From Cranoglanis bouderius (Eukaryota; Chordata; Actinopteri; Siluriformes; Cranoglanididae): a stretch of 64,000 nt of DNA. Below the pieces are notes generated by a model, which had not been told where the DNA came from, made no database searches, and worked only from the letters and a program-made list of their open reading frames with translations. A program made the translations under genes and the position numbers. Position 1 is the stretch's first letter; the number at the start of each line of letters is the position of its first letter. Positions 55,268 through 64,000 of this stretch are shown one piece after another. The stretch is from the NCBI GenBank assembly GCA_023630585.1, contig CM042552.1, positions 19,187,069-19,251,068 on the forward strand, given 5' to 3'.

Positions 55268-55535
55268 TGTGCCTTGTGATGGGTTAGCACCCCGCCCAGG
55301 GAGTGTGCTTTTCATCCACGCTACCGATTTGTCCATGCTTCTCCAACGTCATTTTTTTCCCCTTAATAGTGACAGTTGAGACAACAGAAATTGGGGTGGT
55401 TTTCAGATTCTACTCAGATGTTAAAGGTTTATTAAAAGGTTAAAAAAAACCTCCTTCCATAAATGTTAACTAAACATCTCCTCACAGAAAACGTCACCAT
55501 ATCAACAACTGTACCTTCTTAGTTATAAAACAGAT
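55268..55535 (+). repeat. SINE scrap and repeat P tail
   Basis: 55268-55320 has 'ccttgtgatgggttagcacc' and 'ccgcccaggg', a SINE body scrap. 55450-55505 has 'ctccttccataaatgtta' and 'cacagaaaacgtcaccatat', the tail of repeat P. Confidence 0.5.
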
Positions 55536-56639
55536 CGCATAGGTTCCGAACTCTGATTGGCTGAGCTGTGTTCATTGTAAAGGTCCCCGGTATACACACA
55601 CCTGTGATGACATTACAGTAATTAAAATTTGTAATGCTCTAAGTTTTAAACGAACAAAACTGTTACACATAAGCCACTGGTCTGTCCATAGAACACCCTA
55701 ATCTTTGTCTGTTTTGTTGCTTAGCAACCAGAGCTTACTGTTATCGGATGACATTGCGGTGGAAGATTTGTTCATTGCAAATATTATTAATAATAAATAG
55801 AATGAGGGTATGCGTCAGTGGATGTCCAACAGTGTGCCGTTAAACCTGTGCGTGTCAGTCTTCATCTTTACTCATGCAGGAATGATTAGCAAGTGAACAC
55901 ATTTAATACCAGCAGGTGTGTAGTTAACGCAGGAACAAACACAGACGTCCTGCTGTTGACCAGAGCCGCTCCTGCTGAGCACACGAAGGAAAAGATGTCG
56001 ATTTATTCAGTAGCCACCATGATTCATTCTACTTTATCAGCTTGTGTCCTTATTCAGATTTAATGTAGGTTGTTAAACTTCTGGGTTTCTCACAGAGTGA
56101 GCGATATTTTTGTTTGAAAAGGCAAACCCAGAGCCATTAAACAGTTTAATAAATGAAAGCTCATGAACTGTAATGACAAAGAAAAAAAAACTAGGCTATT
56201 AGACTTGGAATCATACAGAGGTGTAAAGACTGGGGTTGAGTTACTCTGAGACATACGTGGGCATTATTTGCTTCATGCTAGTGGCTTGGGATTCTCAGGA
56301 CATCCTTCTGCCCTCCTCCGTTGTACTTATTCTGCCTTAATTGCAGCAGTTTGTCTCTGTTGAGGGAAAATTTCCGGAGGGGATTTTTTTTTTTTTTGTC
56401 TAAAGCAGTCGCCTCTATGCAGAGTCACAATACAGGGTGTAGCGTCAGACCCACAGGATTTAGCATTCGTTCTAGCTGGAAGGTCAAACCGGCAGATCCG
56501 CAAACAGATTGAGAGACAGAATGAATGTGAGTACACGGATACCACCCAGTGTTTCCTCAGGACTCTACTTCACATTTCCAACCAGATATGTTTATCAGTT
56601 TCAGGGGGTGAATAATGATGAATGTATTAGCTAGGCCAC
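55536..56639. other. Non-coding, nothing recognised
   Basis: No exon or repeat recognised, apart from a T run near 56388-56398. Confidence 0.4.
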
Positions 56640-56800
56640 CAGGAAAGTAAAAGCGCCAGTGTGCTGCCCAGTCCCGTGTTTTGGCCCAGAAAAAAGTGTG
56701 GAACCAAATGTGATGCAATACGGTATGGCAGCAGTATGGTTAGCTAGTTAAGTGCATTAATAGAGATTAAGAGAATTAAACACTGCTATGATTATTATCC
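56640..56800 (+). repeat. Dispersed direct repeat, copy 2
   Basis: Partner of 54950-55110: 'aaagcgccagtgtgctgccc', then 'gttagctagttaag' and 'cattaatag'. Confidence 0.55.
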
Positions 56801-59800
56801 TCTTTGAACAAAAAAGCCAGCAAGTCGTTCGCAAAACAAACGAAATACGTAAATCCATTTTCTTCCTTAAAACAAAATTCGATCTCTGTAAGTTTCCTGG
56901 CCATATCCATGACTAACACCACATAGTTTGCTAATGAATTAAATCAAAAGTAAAATAATAACCAATATTCACCATTTGCGAGAATCTACCTAGGCTAACC
57001 CTAGGCTAACCCTAGGTAGATACAGCCAGTTATGAGCAAAATGAGCAAGTTAGCAAAACTTACCTGAACATGCTTTTTTTCTAATTAGATGATGTTCACG
57101 TCTTCTAAGAAGGCAAAGGAGATGCCTCATGTAATATGAAATATGACATTTTCTTTTCTGAAGCTTTCTTGTACTATTATACTAAATAACTAAATGTAAG
57201 AGTTAATACATTTCTGCATTAACTTGAAGTAATTGTTTATTATTTATTAAGTAGTAGTTTAAGAGCAGTTTTACTTGAGTAAAAGATTTGGGTACTTTTA
57301 CCACCTCTGGTCAGTGCTGCTGTTAGAAATGAGTGTCAGTTTGGCAGCAGGGATTAATGGAGAACATGATTAGAGTTTTGTCTGAGATCAAGCCAGATTG
57401 CACCTCACTTTGATTTTTATACACAGCTTTCTACGCTTTGCTTTTATTCTCATGGTGTTCTCCTTCAATTTGGCCCCTGCTACTTGATTCCATTTGCATA
57501 TGCTAGCAACTTTGCTTCTGCTCTTCATGTCCCCTGCTCTTCATATTTGATGTCTTATGCATCGCTACAGTTCCTCAAATATTGCGGAAGACGTCAGCAA
57601 TGCAAAGTCAACATCATAGCTCTGGTGCTGAATTTTGTTTGATTCTTAAGAAACCCTGAAGCACATTAAATATGTTTATATTGAAGTACATTGAATTTTT
57701 TTTTCGAGCGAGGAGTCGATTTATGGCGAGGAGTAGATTTTCACTTTTGTCTTTTGCAGGGACCAACTTTTGTTCATTTTGACCTTTCCAAGAACTAAAA
57801 ACACGATGGGGTTTAATGGACACAGTTCGTGTACATGACAGATAAACAAAACATAATGTTTTAGCTTTAATTATGTTCTGAATATCTGAAGTGCACTTCT
57901 TGCACTTCAGATACGTTTTTCCACGTTTTTTTTTCCACGCACATGTTGTGTCACAGGGCAGCATTACACACTGAGAGGAAACGTACCCTCTTCCACATAC
58001 ATGATCTCACAGATGCTTACGATTGGCTAGTATTGAGAAAAAGTATGCCACCCCTTCCATTCAGAAAACTTGGCCAATTTTGCTCCCTTTGCTCAGACTA
58101 ATAGGTGTGACCTATTAAAAAAACGCAGGTCTGATCAGATCTGATCCAACCCGACCCAACCTGAAAGTAGGATTTCACCTCCACTTCCTGTTTGAGCAGC
58201 AGGTTAAAGCACTGAATCTAAGTTTGGAGAAGGGTTGGTGCAGGAAATCCTGGCAGGGCGATGCTCCAATGGAGTCAGGATCTCACTGCAGCGCCAGAGT
58301 CCACCATTTCACAAAGGGAGTCTGTGGTGTACTGGAGTGGGAGCAAGTTAGTAAGGGTTTGTAAGGCAATAAAAGTTTTTCTCCCTCAACAAACAACACT
58401 TTTATCTCCCTTTGAGCCATATCCAGCTGTGGAGAGTCAGGGTAATCAGTGGATTCCAACTGTGTGTGATTGAACCGCGCTTTGCCTCGGGTCCACGTTC
58501 ATTTATTAGAGTTTTTGGTTGACGGAGCTGTCCTTGGTGCTGAAGTGACGCTGCTTTGGGTGTCATGGTGCCCCGACATCGCAATACAAAAAAGAAAACA
58601 AGAAGTTATTTTATGTCGAAACAACACACAACTTCTTGCACTATAGCAATATTTAGTAACATTGAGTCCATTTGTGAAGCTCCAAACCATCCATCACCAT
58701 CCTACGCTAGAGAGCACTTCATTGCAGGTTTGCCAGACACAAATTCCCAGAATAAGCATGGTGCTTAGACAGAACTGGAGTCATCACCCTCTGCAATCCC
58801 CTCAGGCATGATGGACCATCTAACACAATCATAAAACAAATCAATTTAGCTCAGTTTCCACGACAAACCTGACAGCTTGGACTCGGTGAGGTCATGAGGT
58901 CATTGCGATTCTCCAGGAGTTACACCATGTGCAGGTTTTTTTCCCCCCCATAGTCAGAGAAGGAGAGGTTGTGGTTGTTTTTTTTTTCTTTCTTTCTTCA
59001 TGAAAAGCCATATAAGAAATAAAAAAGGAGCTGCTTGAGCCACAACTGGATTCATTAACACATGATTTTATTATTTTTTTTGGCAATTTAGGATCAGATC
59101 TTGAAAAATGAATCAAGTAAAGAACTCACTATAAAGATCTTGATCATGGAGTATGTCACTGACTGAGGAGCGGCTGTTTTATTTTCCCAATACACATTAC
59201 AGAAATGCAGCTGTAGTCCTTCTCTCAAGGTCACCTCACTAACCGTGAACCTCAGTGCTGTTGTTTATGCTTAAATCAGATGTCTCTCTATTTGTCACAT
59301 TTTTTGAATGCCTCTATCATGACAGTCTGCTGTCAATGCTAGAAAAATACTACTGACACACTGATCTAATGTTGAATATCCTTGAGCTTTTGCGAAATGT
59401 TATCTGGTCCCCAACTCACTCTACAGCACAAGGTCTTGCCAAGGTCACCATAAATGTTTGATGTTCTTTGGTGAAAGGGAAAAGCAGCGCTGGATACACC
59501 TGCCCGATCGACCTTCATTAATTTCCCATTATCGCAAGAAATACTGTTTTTACCCTGCAGTTTAAATATCTTAAAGTCTCACAACACCCTTTCCCCTGTA
59601 GTGGAATTTTTTTTTCAAGGAAAACCATCCACAGTGTGAGTGGGTTCTTGGTGAAGTTTTGATTCTGCATTATTATAGCGTCCATTTTCAATAGACGAGG
59701 TGACATTTTCAATGTTTTCAAATAAATGAACCGGGAGCCTGTGAAATATCTGGCATTTATATAAATTCAGCAGGCAGGGAACAGGACATAGGAGCATCTG

Positions 59801-59834
59801 ATTTTTTAAATGCCATCAGCATTCATCAAAAAAA
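56801..59834. other. Non-coding, no gene recognised
   Basis: The longest open frame (57614-57964, minus) has no recognisable domain or splice pattern. A local 'ctaggctaaccctaggctaa' duplication lies at 56991-57020. Confidence 0.4.
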
Positions 59835-59844
59835 AATAAAATAA

Positions 59845-59846
<2 letters not shown>

Positions 59847-59902
<56 letters not shown>
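59847..59902. repeat. (ATA)n microsatellite
   Basis: About 18 triplets, abutting the end of a Tc1-like element whose TA target lies at its edge. Confidence 0.97.
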
Positions 59903-59904
<2 letters not shown>

Positions 59905-60240
59905 GTTGAAGCCAAAAGTTTACATACACCTAGGCTAAAGACATTTTTTCACAACTTCACATATTTCATGTTACCATACATTTCCTTTGTTAAGTCACCT
60001 AGAGTATCTGCTGGATTTCCATAAGAGTTCATTATAAAATAATAGCGGAGAGACAGATTTATTTCAGCTTTTATTTACTATATCAAATTTAAAGTGGGTT
60101 TTACATACTGTACACTTTGTTAGTATTTGGTTGCATTGGCTTTTATTTGCTTGAACTTAAAACGCTTGGGGTAGCCTTCCACAAGCTTCCTGCGATATTT
60201 CTGGAATCTTCCAGGCTGATGCCCTGATTGACTTGCCAAA
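59903..60240 (-). mobile_element. Sleeping-Beauty-like Tc1 end, type F (truncated)
   Basis: Begins CTGTTGAAGCCAAAAGTTTA then 'catacacctaggct', the outer repeat of Sleeping-Beauty-type elements, with an inner repeat-like 'gtgggttttacatactgtac' near 60093. The sequence then runs into the last transposase codons (reverse of 'ggggtagccttccacaagct'). Only one end is present. Confidence 0.75.
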
Positions 60241-60338
60241 AGAAATGTATTAGTAACTTGAAATGTATGGAGAACTGTAAACATCTTTTTATGTAGAGTA
60301 TTTTCATTGTTCATATTTAGTGTAAAAATAGAGCCAAT

Positions 60339-60919
60339 TGTTACGTAATGCCATTGCAGGCTGAAGAGTCAGGGGAGAGTTGTCAGGATGCATGCGCTGG
60401 GGAGACGTCAGTTAATGCAGTAGAGTTTATTTTCATAAACAAAAAAGAGCAGTAATCCACAAATACAAAGAAACTGAGAAAAAGCAGTTATCCAAAAAGA
60501 CAGGGAAAAAACTCGAAACGCGGAAGTGGTATGGGAACCACAAACTCGGAACTACGGACATAAGAACAAAGACTATGGACATAGAAACAAAAAGCTACGG
60601 ATCAAAACGCTACGGAATCTAAACTAAACTAATACACCGCGAGGAAGCGGAAACAGTGCGGGGTATTTAAACACACGGAAATCAAACACGAAATCAAAGA
60701 CACCTGGAAATCATCATTACATCATGAATGAAGAACCAATGAGAGAAAAAGGAGGTGGGGACAGAGACATGACGTGAACACAATAACACAAGCACATGGC
60801 CAGGGTAAACAAAACGAGAGTCCTTCTGACAGGAGGCGGAATGCGTTCCTTGGAATGCGGAAGTAGTCTACGCTTTATTTTGCCACGTAGTGAGAGCGGG
60901 AGAAAGAGAGAACCTAACA
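60339..60919 (-). mobile_element. Solo LTR with CCAAT target duplication
   Basis: 581 bp starting TGTTACGTAATG and ending CCTAACA on the plus strand (TG..CA). It is flanked on both sides by CCAAT (60334-60338 and 60920-60924), a 5-bp target duplication of the kind made by retroviral-type integrases. On the minus strand there is a TATA-like 'gtgtttaaataccccg' near 60660-60675 and an AATAAA near 60430. No internal coding region, primer site or second LTR is adjacent. It is the product of LTR-LTR recombination. Confidence 0.82.
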
Positions 60920-60924
60920 CCAAT

Positions 60925-62465
60925 ACACTTATTTTGTGTAAACATTAGTGATGAAAATGATGAATCGTGCAAACAAAAACGTGTTTGAGACGAATGTGGG
61001 GGTGTAATGGCTTATATTTATGGCTGATAAATGAAAAGCTTCTACATTAATCTAAAACTGGTGTGTCTGTTTTTTTTAAACCCCATAAATTGACCTTACA
61101 TAAAAGCATTTTGCCCAGAAATACCTAGAGAGAATAAAATAACCGAGCCATTTACACTCATTGTAATCAGTCATGTTCTGAGCCAGTGTGGCATTAAATC
61201 TTGTCCACTGGCATTTAGGCCCCATGGGAGTGGGGCTATTAAGAGTCCAAACGGTAAGCTGATAAATGAGTCGAGGGTGTTGACAGCCAGTGCTTATCCA
61301 GGATGGATATGGCATGAGCCCATACTCACTTGATGCCTGAATAGACCAAAAATGCAAATTGAAGGTCTGTGAAATGTCTCACTGAATTCTAAAAGTAAAA
61401 ACTGAATGTTGTTTTGCAGGTAAATCAGTGCAAGCTCCATCAATTTCTACTTCGTTTAGAACTGCACCTAGACTGAAACTGCACCACAATTTAAATGCTA
61501 AAGACGTGGATTTATTACCTTTTATTGTTGTCACACCAGCAGGGTTATAATTCTTATCCTTACTCTAATTCTTAGTTCCCAGTGACCCTGCATTTAATGA
61601 CCAAAACTCCCATCCCAAAACTTGCAGCCCAAAACATGCATTTTAAAAGTCTTATTCCAAATCTCACTTTCCATAACTCGTGCTCTGAAAGTCTCATTCC
61701 AACCCTCAAATTTAAATATTGCATTTCAAACTCTTATTCCAAACCTCAAATTACAAAACTCCCATTACGAAATCTAACTTTAACTCAAATTCCAAAACTT
61801 GCATTCAAACAAAATCACATTTTACATTTAATACTCACATTGCAATGCTAGCTGTAGCTAGTAGTAGCTCACTCCTCATAACTGGGGCGGTGTTTTAACA
61901 CCTGAATACCTTCTTATGCATGTGTGTGTGCATGCCAAGACCTTACCTTAAGGTCACATGGTGACCATATGATGTAGTAGGTTACTATATAGTACCATCG
62001 TGAACAGCGATCTGTACCTGGAGTTCCTGCTGGTTTGGATTTCCAAGTTCCAAGCAACAGGGACCCTTTCAGATATCCAGTGTTTGTCAACCCATAGTTG
62101 CATACATAACTAGCATTCCGTTTCACCCTTCCTAACCACCAGGCGCAGTGTCTGATACGTTGATAACCTAGATTACAATGTCCCATGAAACCGACTCATG
62201 ATTCAGGAGGGTGCACAGATAGTATCTCCATATTTGTCCCACTGGAAGGGGTGATGTTAACCTTGTAGAATGTAAAGAAAATTCATGGAGATGCCCATGT
62301 AGCTGTCATGCAGATTTCCTCCATGAGGAGGAGAGTGTCATGTCATGGTAGGACTGGGCTTCTAGCCCACTTGTAAACTGTGGTGATCCCCAGTGGGCCA
62401 AGGTATGGGCGACATGACAAATCTATAACACATGAGGTTGTTTGAGTCCAGCTGATCGAGCAGAT
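60925..62465. other. Non-coding, low-complexity at 61580-61850
   Basis: 61580-61850 is a degenerate tandem of 'cattccaaaactc'-like words, open in one frame only by composition. The rest is unassigned. Confidence 0.5.
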
Positions 62466-62470
62466 GGTTA

Positions 62471-63648
62471 CAGTGGGGGAAAAAAGTATTTGATCCCCTG
62501 CTGATTTTGTACATTTGCCCACTGACAAAGAAATGATCAGTCTATAATTTTAATGGTAGGTGTATTTTAACAGTGAGAGACAGAATAACAACAAAATAAT
62601 CCAGAAAAACTAATTTCAAAAAAGTTATAAATTGATTTGCATTTTAATGAGGGAAATAAGTATTTGACCCCTTCAACTTAGTACTTGGTGGCAAAACCCT
62701 TGTTGACAATCATGGAGGTCAGACGTTTCTTGTAGTTGGCCACCAGGTTTGCACACATCTCAGGAGGAATTTTGTCTCACTCCTCTTTGCAGATCCTCTC
62801 CAAGTCATTAAGGTCATTTTCAATGCCCTGGCTGAGGGAAGGAGGTTCTCACCAAGGATTTGACGGTACATGGCCCCGTCCATCGTCCCTTTGATGCGGT
62901 GCAGTTGTCCTGACCCCTTAGCAGAAAAACACCCCCAAAGCATAATGTTCCCACCTCCATGTTTGACGGTGGGGATGGTGTTATAGGCAGCATTCCTCCT
63001 CCTCCAAACACGGCGAGTTGAGTTGATGCCAAAGAGATCTGACCACACCTGACCACAACACTTTCACCCAGTTCTCCTCTGAATCATTCAGGCAAACTTC
63101 AGACGGGCCTGTACATGTGCTTTCTTGAGCAGGGGGACCTTGCAGGCACTGCAGGATTTCAGTCCTTCACGGCGTAGTGTGTTACCAATTGTTTTCTTGG
63201 TGACTATGGTCCCAGCTGCCTTGAGATCATTAACAAGATCCTCCCATGTAGTTCTGGGCTGATTCCTCACCATTCTCATGATCATTGAAACTCCACGAGG
63301 TGAGATCTTGCATGGAGCCCCAGACCGAGGGAGACTGACAGTTTCTTCCATTTGCGAATAATCGCACCGACTGTTGTCACCTTCTCACCAAGCTGCTTGG
63401 CGATGGTCTTGTAGCCCATTCCAGCCTTGTGTAGGTCTACAATTTTGTCCCTGACATCCTTGGACAGCTCTTTGGTCTTGGCCATGGTGGAGAGTTTGGA
63501 ATCTGATTGATTGATTGCTTCTGTGGACAGGTGTCTTTTTACAGGTAACAAACTGAGATTAGGAGCACTCCCTTTAAGAGATCATTTCTTTGTCAGTGGG
63601 CAAACGTACAAAATCAGCAGGGGATCAAATACTTTTTTTCCCCCACTG
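62471..63648 (-). mobile_element. Tc1-like transposon, type G, internally deleted
   Basis: Near-perfect terminal inverted repeats of about 65 bp start CAGTGGGGGAAAAAAGTATT at both ends and continue 'tgatcccctgctgattttgt'. TA lies on both sides (62469-62470 and 63649-63650). At 1178 bp it is shorter than a full Tc1 element, and the loss lies in the transposase. Confidence 0.92.
62700..63485 (-). pseudogene. Tc1-like transposase, type G, catalytic core deleted
   Basis: It starts MAKTKELSKDVRDKIVDLHK at 63485 with the first helix-turn-helix (MGYKTIAKQLGEKVTTVGAI). A frameshift near 63340 leads to the second DNA-binding half (LPRSGAPCKISPRGVSMIMR). The piece 62719-63048 keeps INSTRRVWRRRNAAYNTIPT and GGGNIMLWGCFSAKGSGQLH. 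After SARALKM the sequence jumps to the C-terminal region (another frame reads LNDLERICKEE). The part with the second Asp and third acidic residue is deleted. Non-functional. Confidence 0.88.
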
Positions 63649-63650
63649 TA

Positions 63651-64000
63651 TGTCTACAGTAGACGGAAAGAGGAAAGTGTGTGATGGGCGTAAAGACGTG
63701 TGCTTAATCGCATGGTTTAATTACAAGGTGATCAGTTGTCACTTGTTTGGTTGTATGGCCATGATGCATACCTGATGTTACTGACGGTGTTGATACATGT
63801 GAAGTGAAAAAAGGGAGAGAAGTGCTTCCACATGCTGCAGTCAGGTTGCCAGGTTTTGAAAAAGATTTGACAACGCGCAAACTTTTGCTCAACAACAGAT
63901 GACAATTTTTAGCTGTTGTCTCATTTGCCTGGTGTACTTTTAAATATCACCACCACCACTGGCTGACAAATTAGCAGTAAAGATCCTGTTAGGCCACTTT
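63651..64000. other. Non-coding, nothing recognised
   Basis: No exon or repeat recognised up to the window end. Confidence 0.4.

Noticed and set aside
57000..57030. Telomere-like 'ctaaccctaggctaaccctagg'
   Set aside because: Only two imperfect units, within a local palindrome. Not a telomeric array.

Overview
The window looks like non-coding and transposon-rich DNA from a teleost fish. It is AT-rich, with long (CA)n, (CT)n and (ATA)n tracts. It holds many decayed Tc1-like transposons of at least seven types, an RTE-type LINE, a Tx1-type LINE ORF1, hAT-type non-autonomous elements, tRNA-derived SINEs and a solo LTR. A catfish-like genome is possible, but the sequence alone does not prove it. 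No bacterial gene organisation is present.

The main finding is a large, eroded inverted duplication that no single repeat family explains. About 3.9-18.0 kb on the left is matched in reverse orientation by about 40.4-49.8 kb on the right, as a series of short conserved blocks separated by unrelated DNA. Near the inner part of each arm is a matched promoter plus first exon: minus strand near 13.86-14.19 kb and plus strand near 43.0-43.3 kb. The right copy encodes a good signal peptide followed by a splice donor. The left copy has small insertions that change its reading frame. Both carry the same 23-codon upstream ORF. I read this as two divergent, head-to-head paralogous genes whose bodies leave the window on either side. 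Conserved, probably regulatory, blocks lie in their first introns (blocks 1-4) and in the shared upstream region (blocks 5 and 7). The gene family is not identified.

Between the two promoters lies one intact-looking gene, a secreted three-domain C-type lectin (26.6-28.3 kb, plus strand, four coding exons, poly(A) signal near 29.0 kb). A relic of its 3' flank is repeated near 20.2-20.5 kb, so the lectin or its flank was once duplicated.

Layout: 1-3.8 kb, repeats and a possible LTR. 3.9-14.2 kb, left arm with a Tc1 element, an LTR-like insertion, a LINE remnant and a 31-bp minisatellite. 14.2-16.0 kb, Tx1-type LINE inserted in a (GA)n tract beside the left promoter; the matching site on the right arm is empty. 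16.5-21 kb, Tc1 pieces, a SINE and two copies of block 5. 21.5-22.8 kb, hAT-type element with a perfect 8-bp target duplication. 23.2-25.2 kb, RTE-type LINE. 25.4-26.6 kb, MITE. 26.6-29.0 kb, lectin. 29.3-30.5 kb, blocks 5 and 7. 32.1-33.7 kb, Tc1 element. 34-42 kb, scattered repeats. 42.9-49.8 kb, right arm with another Tc1 copy. 50-64 kb, mostly unassigned DNA with SINE pieces, a Sleeping-Beauty-like Tc1 end, a solo LTR with CCAAT target duplication and an internally deleted Tc1 element.

All block boundaries and homologies were judged by eye. Where identity or copy number matters, a dot plot or alignment is needed.
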